Assembly: GCA_052386455.1 (NCBI GenBank)
Contig: JBQTKD010000057.1
Span: 35,328-99,327 of the forward strand
DNA: 64,000 nucleotides
Direction: 5' to 3'
Source of the DNA: JBQTKD01 sp052386455
GTDB taxonomy: Bacteria > Actinomycetota > Actinomycetes > Sporichthyales > Sporichthyaceae
Both the position numbers and the translations under genes were made by a program. The number at the start of each line of letters is the position of its first letter. The first letter of the stretch is position 1. The notes beneath the pieces are model-generated. The model was given only the letters and a program-made list of their open reading frames with translations, ran no database searches and was not told the origin of the DNA. Shown in pieces: positions 32,061 to 40,645 of this stretch.

Positions 32061-32441
32061 TCAGCCCAGCTCGAAATCGGCGAAGTCGAATCCCGGCACC
32101 ACGACACAGCTGACCAGCACCTCGTCGTTGCCCGCCGGGCGTGCGGACTGCCACACGCCCGGCGGCACGAGCAGTTGTGGGCAGTCCGGCCCGAGCGTTG
32201 CCGAAGCCGCGTCGGCCGGCGCCCCGCCGCGGTGCCAGAACCACAGCTCCGCCGACCGAACCCGGTGCCACGCGCTTTCTTCCCCGGGCGCGAGCAGGTA
32301 GTAGATCGCGGTGCCGGCACTGCGTGGCCCTGGGTAGTCCGGCAGGTCCAGGGTCCGTTCCGAACGCCACGTCTCGCGAAACCAGCCCCCTTCGGGATGA
32401 GGTGTGAGGTCGAGCAGTTCGGCGAGCACGGGGCGGTCCAT
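32061..32441 (-). CDS. Cupin protein of the DUF985 family
   Basis: A 126-residue single-domain RmlC-like cupin. It has LTPHPEGGWFRETWRSE at the N-terminus and a TAIYYLLAPGEESAWHRV strand pair with the conserved histidine. AELWFWHRGGAP and VVPGFDFADFEL at the C-terminus complete the DUF985 pattern. ATG at 32441 follows AAGGA. Family members resemble nucleoside-sugar epimerases structurally, but no activity is established. It is divergent from the amidohydrolase gene with 29 bases between starts, which is barely room for two promoters. Confidence 0.88.
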   Translation of the reverse strand: MDRPVLAELLDLTPHPEGGWFRETWRSERTLDLPDYPGPRSAGTAIYYLLAPGEESAWHRVRSAELWFWHRGGAPADAASATLGPDCPQLLVPPGVWQSARPAGNDEVLVSCVVVPGFDFADFELG

Positions 32442-32470
32442 TGGCGTCCTTCGCGGGATAGCTTGGGGCC

Positions 32471-34219
32471 ATGGAACACGACCGCGAGTTCGACCTGGTG
32501 ATCCGGGGCGGCACGGTCGCCGACGGGACCGGTGCACCGCTGCGCACGGCCGACGTCGCAATCCGCGGCGGCCTCGTCTCCGAGGTCGGCGTCGTCGAGG
32601 GGCGCGGGCACCGCGAGATCGACGCCCGCGGACTGCTCGTCGCGCCCGGCTGGGTCGACGTGCACACCCACTACGACGGCCAGGCCACGTGGGACACCCG
32701 CCTCGCGCCGTCGTCGGACCACGGCGTCACGACCGTGCTGTTCGGCAACTGCGGCGTCGGATTCGCGCCCGTGCGGCCCGCCGAACACGAACGCCTGATC
32801 CAGTTGATGGAAGGCGTCGAGGACATCCCCGGCACCGCCCTGCACGAAGGCCTGCGATGGAACTGGGAGGGCTTCCCCTCCTACCTCGACGCGCTCGAGG
32901 CGCTGCCGCACGACATCGACATCGCCACCCAGATTCCGCACGCCGCCCTGCGCGTGCACGTGATGGGGGACCGCGGCGCCGCGGGCGAGGAGGCCACCGA
33001 GGCCGACATCGCCGAGATGTCCTACCTGGTCGAGGAAGCGGTGCGGGCCGGGGCGCTGGGCTTCTCGACGTCGCGCTCGACCAACCACAAGTCCTCCAAC
33101 GGCGACCCGACCCCGTCGCTCACCGCGTCGGAGGCCGAGCTGCTCGGGCTGGCCGACGGGCTACGCCGCGCGGGCACCGGGGTCATGCAGCTGCTCTCGG
33201 ACTTCGGCGACGTCGACGCCGAGTTCAACCTGCTGCACAAGCTCGCGCAGACCTCCGGCCGCCCGCTTTCCATGACCCTCGCGCAACAGCTCGCGTTCGC
33301 CCGCCCGTTCGACCGCATCCCGTATCTGGAGATCCTGGAGCGGATGGCCGTCGCGCGAACCAACGGCGTCCAGCTCACGGCCCAGGTTGCGCCCCGCGCG
33401 ATCGGCCTGATGATGGGCCTGCAGGCCACGCTGAACCCGTTCATCGCCAACCCCGTCTACGCCGAGATCGCCGGGCAGGACCTCGCCGAGCGCGTCGCCG
33501 CCCTGCGCAACCCCGACTTCCGCACGCGCCTGCTCGGCGCCGACGTCAAGGCCGATCCGTCCAAGCTCGGCGGCAGCATGGTCACGCTGTTCGACAAGAT
33601 CGTCGGCCTCGGCGACCCGCCGCAGTACGAGGCGCCACGGTCCGCGTCGATCGCCGCTCGGGCCGCGGCTGCGGGGATCTCCTGCGAGGAGATGGCCCTC
33701 GAGCTCATGCTTGCCGACGACGGCAAGGGCCTGCTCTACCTGCCGGCCGCGAACTACCTGGACTGGAACTTCGACGTCGTCCGAGAAATGCTCGTACACC
33801 CCTGTTCGGTGCCGGGCCTGTCCGACGGCGGGGCGCACGTCGGCACGATCTGCGACGGCGGCTTCCCGACGTACCTGTTGTCCTACTGGGGCCGTGACCG
33901 TCCGTCAGGTCGGCTGCCGATCGAGTGGATCGTCGAGCAGCAGTGCGCGGCGACTGCGCGTCTGGTCGGGCTGAACGACCGCGGCGTGCTCGCACCGGGA
34001 TACCGCGCCGACGTGAACGTCGTCGACATGGAGACCGTCGGCGTCCGGGCGCCCGTTTCGCACCAGGATCTTCCTGCCGGCGGCCGGCGATTCCTGCAGC
34101 CCGCGGTGGGCTACCGGCACACGTTCGTCGCCGGCGTCGAGACCCAGCGCGACGGCCTCCCGACCGGCGCGACACCCGGCCGCCTCGTCCGCGGGCCTCA
34201 ACCCGCCCCCGCGCGATAA
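32471..34219 (+). CDS. N-acyl-D-amino-acid deacylase / D-aminoacylase-type amidohydrolase
   Basis: A 582-residue amidohydrolase of the N-acyl-D-amino-acid deacylase group, which removes acyl groups from N-acyl-D-amino acids. The zinc pair is in WVDVHTHYDGQATWD (His65, His67), followed by the group-specific FGNCGVGFAPVR with the conserved Cys94. GLSDGGAHVGTICDGGFPTY supplies the C-terminal catalytic Asp. LAPGYRADVNVVDM is the closing metal-hydrolase block. TAGCTT ends six bases before the ATG at 32471, so the mRNA is probably leaderless. The exact substrate is uncertain: relatives annotated as D-aminoacylase are broad. A hairpin with a T tract follows. Confidence 0.85.
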   Translation: MEHDREFDLVIRGGTVADGTGAPLRTADVAIRGGLVSEVGVVEGRGHREIDARGLLVAPGWVDVHTHYDGQATWDTRLAPSSDHGVTTVLFGNCGVGFAPVRPAEHERLIQLMEGVEDIPGTALHEGLRWNWEGFPSYLDALEALPHDIDIATQIPHAALRVHVMGDRGAAGEEATEADIAEMSYLVEEAVRAGALGFSTSRSTNHKSSNGDPTPSLTASEAELLGLADGLRRAGTGVMQLLSDFGDVDAEFNLLHKLAQTSGRPLSMTLAQQLAFARPFDRIPYLEILERMAVARTNGVQLTAQVAPRAIGLMMGLQATLNPFIANPVYAEIAGQDLAERVAALRNPDFRTRLLGADVKADPSKLGGSMVTLFDKIVGLGDPPQYEAPRSASIAARAAAAGISCEEMALELMLADDGKGLLYLPAANYLDWNFDVVREMLVHPCSVPGLSDGGAHVGTICDGGFPTYLLSYWGRDRPSGRLPIEWIVEQQCAATARLVGLNDRGVLAPGYRADVNVVDMETVGVRAPVSHQDLPAGGRRFLQPAVGYRHTFVAGVETQRDGLPTGATPGRLVRGPQPAPAR

Positions 34220-34231
34220 GATCGGGAGGTT

Positions 34232-34248
34232 GAGGCGGGCGCCGCCTC
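34232..34248 (+). terminator. Hairpin terminator before metK
   Basis: Perfect 7-bp stem GAGGCGG / CCGCCTC with a three-base loop (GCG), followed by GCACTCCTTTTC. It would end the amidohydrolase transcript. It could also sit in the metK leader, since metK starts only 39 bases further on. Confidence 0.55.
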
Positions 34249-34286
34249 GCACTCCTTTTCATCCCCGATCATCGCCTGGGAGCACT

Positions 34287-35480
34287 GTGTCTCGTCGCCT
34301 GTTCACCTCGGAGTCCGTTACCGAAGGCCACCCCGACAAGATCGCCGACCAGATCAGCGACTCCATCCTCGACGCCCTCCTGAAGGAGGACCCGCGTTCG
34401 CGCGTGGCCGTCGAGACCCTGATCACCACCGGCCAGGTCCACGTCGCCGGCGAGGTGACCACCCAGGGGTACGCCGACATCCCGACGATCGTCCGCGAGC
34501 GCGTGCTGGAGATCGGGTACGACTCGTCGAAGAAGGGCTTCGACGGCGCCAGCTGCGGCGTCTCGGTGTCCATCGGCTCGCAGTCGCCCGACATCGCGCA
34601 GGGCGTCGACACCGCGCACGAGCAGCGCGAGGGCGAGGGCAAGGACGAGCTGGACTCGCAGGGCGCCGGCGACCAGGGCCTCATGTTCGGCTACGCCTGC
34701 GACGACACCCCCGAGCTGATGCCGCTCCCGATCCAGCTCGCGCACCGCCTCTCCTACCGCCTGTCGCAGGTCCGCAAGTCCGGCGTCGTTCCGTACCTGC
34801 GCCCGGACGGCAAGACCCAGGTCACGATCGAGTACGACGGCGACAAGGCCGTCCGTCTCGACACCGTCGTCGTCTCCTCGCAGCACGCGGCCGACATCGA
34901 CCTCAAGACCCTGCTCGAGCCGGACATCGCCGAGCACGTCGTCGCGCCGGAGCTCGAGGGCCTGTCGATCGACACCTCCGGGTACCGCCTGCTGGTGAAC
35001 CCGACCGGCCGCTTCGAGATCGGCGGCCCGATGGGCGACGCCGGCCTCACGGGCCGCAAGATCATCGTCGACACCTACGGCGGCATGGCGCGCCACGGCG
35101 GCGGCGCGTTCTCCGGCAAGGACCCGTCCAAGGTCGACCGCTCCGCCGCGTACGCGATGCGCTGGGTCGCCAAGAACGTCGTCGCGGCCGGGCTGGCGCG
35201 TCGCTGCGAGGTCCAGGTCGCCTACGCCATCGGCAAGGCGCACCCGGTCGGCGTGTTCGTCGAGACCTTCGGCACCGAGACCGTCGCCGCGGCGAAGATC
35301 CAGGACGCCGTCACCACCGTGTTCGACCTGCGGCCGGCCGCGATCATCCGCGACCTCGACCTGCTCCGCCCGATCTACGCCCCCACCGCCGCGTACGGCC
35401 ACTTCGGCCGCGACCTGCCGGACTTCACCTGGGAGCGCACCGACCGCGTCGAGGCGCTGAAGGCCGCCGCCGGCCTCTAG
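34287..35480 (+). CDS. metK: S-adenosylmethionine synthetase
   Basis: Makes SAM from methionine and ATP in the cytosol as a tetramer. The product is 397 residues. The N-terminal signature TSESVTEGHPDKIADQISD is intact, the second signature GAGDQGLMFGYA holds the ATP-site residues, and GGGAFSGKDPSKVDRSAAY is the C-terminal P-loop-like motif. GTG at 34287 follows GGGAG. No SAM riboswitch fits in the short upstream gap. In many actinobacteria metK lies between coaBC and priA, and the same order is kept here with extra genes inserted. A strong terminator follows. Confidence 0.97.
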   Translation: MSRRLFTSESVTEGHPDKIADQISDSILDALLKEDPRSRVAVETLITTGQVHVAGEVTTQGYADIPTIVRERVLEIGYDSSKKGFDGASCGVSVSIGSQSPDIAQGVDTAHEQREGEGKDELDSQGAGDQGLMFGYACDDTPELMPLPIQLAHRLSYRLSQVRKSGVVPYLRPDGKTQVTIEYDGDKAVRLDTVVVSSQHAADIDLKTLLEPDIAEHVVAPELEGLSIDTSGYRLLVNPTGRFEIGGPMGDAGLTGRKIIVDTYGGMARHGGGAFSGKDPSKVDRSAAYAMRWVAKNVVAAGLARRCEVQVAYAIGKAHPVGVFVETFGTETVAAAKIQDAVTTVFDLRPAAIIRDLDLLRPIYAPTAAYGHFGRDLPDFTWERTDRVEALKAAAGL

Positions 35481-35490
35481 GCACCTCCCG

Positions 35491-35525
35491 CGACGGCCCC
35501 GCACCGCTTCGGTGCGGGGCCGTCG
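35491..35525 (+). terminator. Intrinsic terminator after metK
   Basis: Perfect 15-bp stem CGACGGCCCCGCACC / GGTGCGGGGCCGTCG with a five-base loop (GCTTC), followed by TTTC. This is the strongest intrinsic terminator in the window and cleanly separates metK from the next operon. Confidence 0.88.
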
Positions 35526-35547
35526 TTTCACAGCCCGGGGACGTACG

Positions 35548-36714
35548 GTGAACCGGGTGGGCACGGGGGCGGGGGCGCGGAGACGCTGGACGACGGTCCT
35601 CGGCCTGATCGCGGCGCTCTGCTCGGTTCCCGTGCTGCTCGGACTGCTGCCCGCGAACGCCGAGCGCGTCGACCCCGCCGCGCTGCGGGCGCGGATCCTC
35701 GCCGCGGACCCGCCGCACTCCGGATACGCCGAGAGCGTCGGGTCGCTCGGCCTCCCCGACCTTCCGGCCGTCGACGACCTCGGCGGTCTGCTCGGCGGGC
35801 GGACGCGGATGCGCGTCTGGCACTCGAACGCCGCCGCGTGGCGCGTCGACGTCCTCACCGGCGCCGGCGAAAGCGGCCAGTACGCCACCGCCAGCGGCAC
35901 CACCGCCTGGGACTTCGAGGAGAACCTCCGCACCGACCTCGTCGGCTTCCCGGCGCTGCGCCTGCCTCGCCCCGCGGACCTGCTGCCCCCGGCCCTGGCC
36001 CAGCGCCTGCTCAAGGCCGCCGGCGCCGGCGCGCACCTCGAATCGCTGCCCGCCCGGCGGATCGCCGGCGTCTCGGCGCCCGGCGTGCGCGCACGGCCCA
36101 CGGACCCGGACACCACCGTCGGCGCCGTCGACGTCTGGGCCGATCCCCGGTCCGGCTTGCCACTCGAGGTCGAGGTCGTCGGCAAGGCCGCCGGCCCCGC
36201 CGATCTGCGCAGCCGGTTTCTCGAGCTCGACCAGGGCCCGGTCGCACCCGAGCGCCTCGCTCCGCCCGCTGCCGACGAGGCCGAGTACGTCGTCGCGGAC
36301 GCCCCGGAGGTCGGCACCGCCCTCGACGAACGACTGCCCGACACCCTCCCCAACCGCCTCGTCGGCCGCGCCGCCCAGAACCGCACCGACGACGCGCCTC
36401 GCGCCCTGCGGGTCTACGGCTCCGGCCTCGCCGCGTTCACCGCGCTCACGCTGCCGCCCGGCCTGGACCGCCGAATCTTCCGCGCCGCACGCGCCGGCGG
36501 CGCCGTGGTCGCGCCGCTGACCACCGGCAACACGAAGCCGATTCCGGGCATGGACACCGCCCCGCAGATCGCGCTCATCCGCACCACGCTGATCACCCTG
36601 CTGATCCTCGTCGACACCGCCGACGGCTTCGCGTACATGTTCGCCGGCCCCGTGCGGGAGAAGGTCCTGCTCGACGCGGCCCGAGAAGTCGCCGCGCGCG
36701 AGGTCGCCCCATGA
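35548..36714 (+). CDS. Exported RseB/LolA-like protein of an ABC-exporter operon
   Basis: A 388-residue protein with a signal-anchor at the N-terminus (basic RRR, then VLGLIAALCSVPVLLGLLP). It is followed by a beta-rich domain of the MucB/RseB/LolA type (RMRVWHSNAAAWRVDVLT, TTAWDFEENLRT, VDVWADPRSGLPLEVEV). The C-terminal helix block resembles the tail of actinobacterial sigma-E regulator proteins. It overlaps the ATPase gene by four bases, so the three genes are coupled. In relatives this trio couples an envelope protein to an ABC exporter. GTG at 35548 is used, but TACGGT at 35544-35549 overlaps it, and the in-frame GTG at 35557 sits seven bases after that hexamer, so the leaderless start at 35557 is a real alternative. 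Confidence 0.75.
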   Translation: MNRVGTGAGARRRWTTVLGLIAALCSVPVLLGLLPANAERVDPAALRARILAADPPHSGYAESVGSLGLPDLPAVDDLGGLLGGRTRMRVWHSNAAAWRVDVLTGAGESGQYATASGTTAWDFEENLRTDLVGFPALRLPRPADLLPPALAQRLLKAAGAGAHLESLPARRIAGVSAPGVRARPTDPDTTVGAVDVWADPRSGLPLEVEVVGKAAGPADLRSRFLELDQGPVAPERLAPPAADEAEYVVADAPEVGTALDERLPDTLPNRLVGRAAQNRTDDAPRALRVYGSGLAAFTALTLPPGLDRRIFRAARAGGAVVAPLTTGNTKPIPGMDTAPQIALIRTTLITLLILVDTADGFAYMFAGPVREKVLLDAAREVAAREVAP

Positions 36715-37631
36715 CGACCGTCGTCCGCACCGAGGGCCTCACCAAGCGCTTCGGTCGAGTCCTCGCCGTCGACAACGTCGACCTGAACATCGAAGCCGGC
36801 GAGACCTTCGGCTTTCTCGGTCCCAACGGCTCGGGCAAGACCACCGTGGTGCGCATGCTGCTCGGCCTGGTCTACGCCACGTCCGGCCAGATCGAGGTGC
36901 TCGGCGAACCCGTCCCGAAACGGGTCCAGCACGTCCTGCCCCACATTGGCGCCCTCGTCGAGGGCCCCGCCGCCTACGGACACCTCTCCGGCCGGCGCAA
37001 CCTTGCCCTGCTCGACGCGATGGGCCACTCCGGACCCCGACGCACCCGCAAACAGCGCGTCCAGGAGGTGCTCGAGCGGGTCGGTCTCGGCGGCGTCGAC
37101 GACCGCCCGGTCAAGGCGTACTCCCTGGGCATGCGCCAGCGCCTCGGCCTCGCCGACGCGCTGCTGTCCCCGCCGCGCCTGCTGATCCTCGACGAACCCA
37201 CGAACGGCCTCGACCCCCGCGGCATCCAGGAGGTCCGCGGCCTGCTGGCAGAGCTCAACGCGGGCGGCACCACGGTGTTCCTGTCCAGCCACCTGCTCTC
37301 CGAGGTCGAGGCGAGCTGCAGCCGCGTCGGCATCGTGGACCGCGGCCGTCTGCTCCTGCAGGAGAACCTCGACGTGCTCCGCGCCCCGACCGGCCGCGTC
37401 CTGGTCCAGACCCCCGACGCGGACCGCGTCGTCGCCCTGCTCGACGGACGAGTGATGGACCGTCGGGCCGACCGGCTCGCGATCCGAAGCACCGATCCCG
37501 CCGCCCTCACCGAACAACTCGTCCGCGCCGGACTGCGCATCCACGGCGTCGAGGTCGAACGCCGCACCCTCGAGGAGGTCGTGCTCTCGGTCTCCGGCGC
37601 CGGCTCCGACCGATTGGACCTCCCGCGATGA
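36711..37631 (+). CDS. ABC exporter ATP-binding protein
   Basis: A 306-residue ATPase of the CcmA/DrrA type. Walker A is GPNGSGKTT, the signature YSLGMRQRLGLADALL and Walker B LLILDEPTNGLDPRG, with the switch histidine in SSHLLSEVE. The C-terminal 90 residues form the accessory domain typical of multidrug or bacitracin-type exporters (LDVLRAPTGRVLVQTPDADR). ATG overlaps the stop of the exported-protein gene by four bases and its own stop overlaps the permease start. The substrate is unknown; lipid, peptide or drug export are possible. Confidence 0.9.
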   Translation: MTTVVRTEGLTKRFGRVLAVDNVDLNIEAGETFGFLGPNGSGKTTVVRMLLGLVYATSGQIEVLGEPVPKRVQHVLPHIGALVEGPAAYGHLSGRRNLALLDAMGHSGPRRTRKQRVQEVLERVGLGGVDDRPVKAYSLGMRQRLGLADALLSPPRLLILDEPTNGLDPRGIQEVRGLLAELNAGGTTVFLSSHLLSEVEASCSRVGIVDRGRLLLQENLDVLRAPTGRVLVQTPDADRVVALLDGRVMDRRADRLAIRSTDPAALTEQLVRAGLRIHGVEVERRTLEEVVLSVSGAGSDRLDLPR

Positions 37632-38437
37632 TCGCCGTCGAACTGTCGAAACTGGTGCGGCGCCCGCGGACGTGGGTGACGATCGGGCTGCTGTGCGCGC
37701 TGCCGACGATCGTCGCGGTGTTCGTCTCCGCCCGGAACATCGGTCCGCGGCCCGGCGAGGGACCGCCGTTCCTGTCCGCCGTGCTCAACAACGGCGTGCT
37801 GTACCCGGCCGCCGCGCTTGCGCTGATCCTGCCGATCTTTCTGCCGATCTCCGTCGCGCTCATGGCCGGCGAGTCCATCGCCGGCGAGGCGAGCAACGGA
37901 ACGCTGCGGTACCTGCTCATTCGCCCCGTCTCCCGGACGCGGCTGCTCGTGGCCAAGCTCGTCTCGGTCGTCGTGTTCACGATGATGGCCGTGGTGACCG
38001 TCGCCCTGGTGTCGCTTGCGGTCGGGGTGAGTCTGCTCGGCGGGCAGCGTGGGTCGGTCGTCTCCGTCTCCGGTTTCGAACTGACGCCCACTCAGGTTGT
38101 GTGGCGCATGACGATCGCCGTCGGGTACATCGCCGTCTCCATGCTCGGCGTCGCGGCCATCGCGCTGTTCCTGTCCACCTGCACCGACTCCACGCCCGGC
38201 GCCGCCCTCGGCGCGCTCGCGGCGATGATCGGCAGCCAGGTGCTCGTCACCCTGGAGGCGTCCAACCCCGTCTCGCCGTACCTGCCCACCCGGTACTGGC
38301 TCGCGTGGGTGGACCTGTTCCGCGACCCGATCCTGTGGCGCGAGATCGAGCGCGGGTTCGCGCTGCAGGGCGTCTACGCGGTGGTGTTCCTGGGCCTGGC
38401 GTGGGCGAACTTCCAATCCAAGGACGTCAAGAACTAG
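37628..38437 (+). CDS. ABC-2 type permease
   Basis: A 269-residue membrane subunit with about six helices, starting ATG four bases inside the end of the ATPase gene. It begins MIAVELSKLVRRPRTWVTIG, the typical cytosolic lead-in, followed by large hydrophobic blocks. AGESIAGEASNGTLRYLLIRPVSRTRLLVAK is the cytosolic loop diagnostic of ABC-2/NosY-type permeases (residues about 78-108). It is the last gene of the three-gene exporter operon. Its stop overlaps that of the convergent DUF4143 ATPase gene in a shared CTAG. Confidence 0.88.
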   Translation: MIAVELSKLVRRPRTWVTIGLLCALPTIVAVFVSARNIGPRPGEGPPFLSAVLNNGVLYPAAALALILPIFLPISVALMAGESIAGEASNGTLRYLLIRPVSRTRLLVAKLVSVVVFTMMAVVTVALVSLAVGVSLLGGQRGSVVSVSGFELTPTQVVWRMTIAVGYIAVSMLGVAAIALFLSTCTDSTPGAALGALAAMIGSQVLVTLEASNPVSPYLPTRYWLAWVDLFRDPILWREIERGFALQGVYAVVFLGLAWANFQSKDVKN

Positions 38438-39702
38438 AGTTCCCACAGCGCGGACAACGGCAGGCTCCACAGGCGATCGCCCACGCGTTGACCTTCGGAA
38501 CCGGTGTGCAGAACGGCGCCGGCGACGAACCGGTCGCCGAGCCGATCGCGCAGTTCCCGCAGATTTGGCAGGCTGGCGGCATGGCCGGAGCCGGCCTTGA
38601 TCTCTAGCGCCGCGACTCGACCTCGGTGCGTCAGAATCAAGTCGATCTCCATCTTCGTCCGGTCGCGATAGTGGTACACGTCGATCCGGTCGCCGCTCCA
38701 TTCGGCCAGGCGGAGAACCTCGGCAACGGCGAAGCCCTCGACGATCGGCCCGTCCGCGCCGAGTGCCAGCTCGGGCCGGAGCAGCTGGTCGAGTTCTGCA
38801 TCGCGCAGGTGAGCCGCCAACCCGGAATCGGTCACCACGATCTTGGGTGCGCGGGTTTCGCGTTGCACGAGGTTGGGCGACCACGCCGGAATCCGGGCCG
38901 TCAGAAAGACTGCTTCGAGGGTGTCGAGATGACGGTTCGTAACCCCGGCCGACAGGGCGGCGTCGGCAGCGAGGTTCGCGACGTTCAGCAGGCCGGCCTG
39001 ACGGGCCGCCACCAGGCGCAACAGCCGAGGAAGTTCCGCGATGCGCGGCGAGGCCGTGACGTTCGGGGCCTCCCGTTCGACGACCGTCTGGACGTAGGAC
39101 TCGAACCACGCGCCCCGCCGGCCGACGGAGTCTCGTCCGACCGCCTCGGGGTAGCCACCGCGTAGCGCCAGATCGAGATAGTCCCGCTTGGCAAGCGCCG
39201 ATTGCGTTCGCTCCGGGCACGATCCCGACAGGAGCGCCTGAAGGAAGCCGCTGCGCCGGCCTCGCAGTTCGTCCTGGCTGAACGGCCAGAGCGTGAAGCG
39301 TTCGATGCGTCCGGCCAGCGTCTCGGTCACCGCTCGGTTGGCCGACAGTCGCGAGGACCCGGTGATCAGGAACCGGCCGGGCCGGCGGTCGCGGTCCACC
39401 TCCGCCTTGATCGCGAGGATCAGATCGGGAACGCGCTGGATCTCGTCGATGGCCAGCAGCCCCGGCCGAGCCGCGACGAAGCCCGTGGGGTCGTCCTCCG
39501 CGATGGCGCGAACCGCAGGCTCGTCGAGCGAGGCATACTGCGCGGCCGGAGTCTGCTCGACGAGTTGCCTGGCCAGGGTGGACTTGCCCGCCTGACGCGG
39601 ACCCATGACGGCCACCACGCGGGTATCGCGCAGTGCCTCGACGACGCGTGCCATGACGTGGCGAGGGACCTCGACACCTGGATCGGTCACGCGGACACCC
39701 AC
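38434..39702 (-). CDS. AAA-type ATPase with DUF4143 (restriction-fold) C-terminal domain
   Basis: A 422-residue protein of the ATP-binding/DUF4143 family. Walker A is GPRQAGKST (34-42), Walker B LLAIDEIQ, and sensor-1-like FLITGSSRL. The C-terminal half ends in an endonuclease-like PD-(D/E)xK core with YHYRDRTKMEIDLIL and VAALEIKAGSG. Such proteins are common mobile accessory genes of unknown function, suspected of defence or toxin-like roles. GTG at 39702 is used; GTG at 39687 with GGTGG upstream is a reasonable alternative. Three iterons lie just upstream at an exact 22-bp period. Confidence 0.88.
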   Translation of the reverse strand: MGVRVTDPGVEVPRHVMARVVEALRDTRVVAVMGPRQAGKSTLARQLVEQTPAAQYASLDEPAVRAIAEDDPTGFVAARPGLLAIDEIQRVPDLILAIKAEVDRDRRPGRFLITGSSRLSANRAVTETLAGRIERFTLWPFSQDELRGRRSGFLQALLSGSCPERTQSALAKRDYLDLALRGGYPEAVGRDSVGRRGAWFESYVQTVVEREAPNVTASPRIAELPRLLRLVAARQAGLLNVANLAADAALSAGVTNRHLDTLEAVFLTARIPAWSPNLVQRETRAPKIVVTDSGLAAHLRDAELDQLLRPELALGADGPIVEGFAVAEVLRLAEWSGDRIDVYHYRDRTKMEIDLILTHRGRVAALEIKAGSGHAASLPNLRELRDRLGDRFVAGAVLHTGSEGQRVGDRLWSLPLSALWEL

Positions 39703-39733
39703 CTATGTCGCTCGCCGGCACCGGAAAGCGTAC

Positions 39734-39788
39734 AGGATTCGCAGAGCAAGGATAGAGGATCCGCAGCGATCACATAGAGGATCTGCAC
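39734..39788. repeat. Three iterons AGGATYYGCAS with exact 22-bp period
   Basis: AGGATTCGCAG at 39734-39744, AGGATCCGCAG at 39756-39766 and AGGATCTGCAC at 39778-39788 are spaced exactly 22 bases apart, two turns of B-DNA, so they lie on one face of the helix. The two downstream copies share the longer ATAGAGGATCYGCA form. They lie in the spacer directly upstream of the minus-strand DUF4143 ATPase gene, 32 bases from its start, and look like an operator for a multimeric repressor. Confidence 0.65.
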
Positions 39789-39804
39789 CGCACCGCAGCT
39801 GGGT

Positions 39805-40629
39805 TCAGGCGCACAGTTCCGGGGACGGGGCGTGCAACGCCGAGTCGCCGAGCGCATCGAGGACGACCCGGCGGACCACCGGATCGGCGGGCAGATTCGT
39901 GTGGCTCACCGCAATCCCCGGACACAGCGACTGCACGGAAAGGGCCACCGCGCCCTTCAACTCCCCGCTCTCCGGGGGCGTTACGACGGTGTCGTCCCGG
40001 GTCCACAGCGCCACCCAGCCCGGGTGCGCGGCCCCGGCGCCGTCGACGTCCAGCGACGTCAGCAGGTCGCTGCCCGGTGCCAACTGGCGGCACGCCGCCA
40101 GGCACTGGTCCGGGGCGAACGTCAGCGCCGTCGAGGCCACCGTGGTGCCGTGGAACGGCGACCCGAGGCTGACGATCCGTCGCGCTCGCAGCGCACCGTC
40201 GTGCCGCTTGGACCACGCCAGCGCGACGACCCCGCCCGCGGAGTACCCGACGACGTCCACCGAGGTGGCCCCCGCGGACTCGGCGCCCCGCACCGCCCGC
40301 TCCAGGTTCGCGACCTGCTCGGTCAAGTCGCCCGTGTTGTCCCCGACGGGCTCGACGACGATCGCGGTCCGGCCCGCGGCGCGGATCTCCGCGGCCAGTT
40401 GCACGAGTCCCGCGCTCGTCCCGCCGTACCCGTGCACGAGCAGCACCGGCCCGGGCGCGGCCGGGCGGTCTTCGGTCGGCAGGGCCGAGGACGGGACCGG
40501 CGCGACCGCGTCGGACCCGCGCTCGGCCACGGCCCAACCGGCGGCGACGAGACCGACTGCGACGATCGCGCCGGTCGCCGACGACAGAAACCAGCGGCGG
40601 GCGGGGGACAGGTGGGCGAAGGGGGGCAC
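39805..40629 (-). CDS. Exported lipase-like alpha/beta hydrolase
   Basis: A 274-residue protein with a Tat-like or Sec N-terminus (SPARRWFLSSATGAIVAVG, residues 8-26) and a hydrophobic signal segment to about residue 34. The hydrolase has the oxyanion-hole block LLVHGYGGTSAG and the nucleophile elbow VVGYSAGGVVALAW, with the serine of GYSAGG. A later Asp and the C-terminal VSHTNLPADP supply the rest of a possible triad. Similar proteins are annotated as triacylglycerol lipase or esterase. The start GTG at 40629 lies only 16 bases from the divergent priA start with no clear ribosome-binding site, so a leaderless message is likely. Confidence 0.82.
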   Translation of the reverse strand: MPPFAHLSPARRWFLSSATGAIVAVGLVAAGWAVAERGSDAVAPVPSSALPTEDRPAAPGPVLLVHGYGGTSAGLVQLAAEIRAAGRTAIVVEPVGDNTGDLTEQVANLERAVRGAESAGATSVDVVGYSAGGVVALAWSKRHDGALRARRIVSLGSPFHGTTVASTALTFAPDQCLAACRQLAPGSDLLTSLDVDGAGAAHPGWVALWTRDDTVVTPPESGELKGAVALSVQSLCPGIAVSHTNLPADPVVRRVVLDALGDSALHAPSPELCA

Positions 40630-40645
40630 CCCCCATGATTACCCG

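Noticed and set aside
34220..34286. Possible SAM riboswitch before metK
   Set aside because: The spacer is only 67 bases and holds a single short hairpin with a T tract; it lacks the junctions of known SAM riboswitches.
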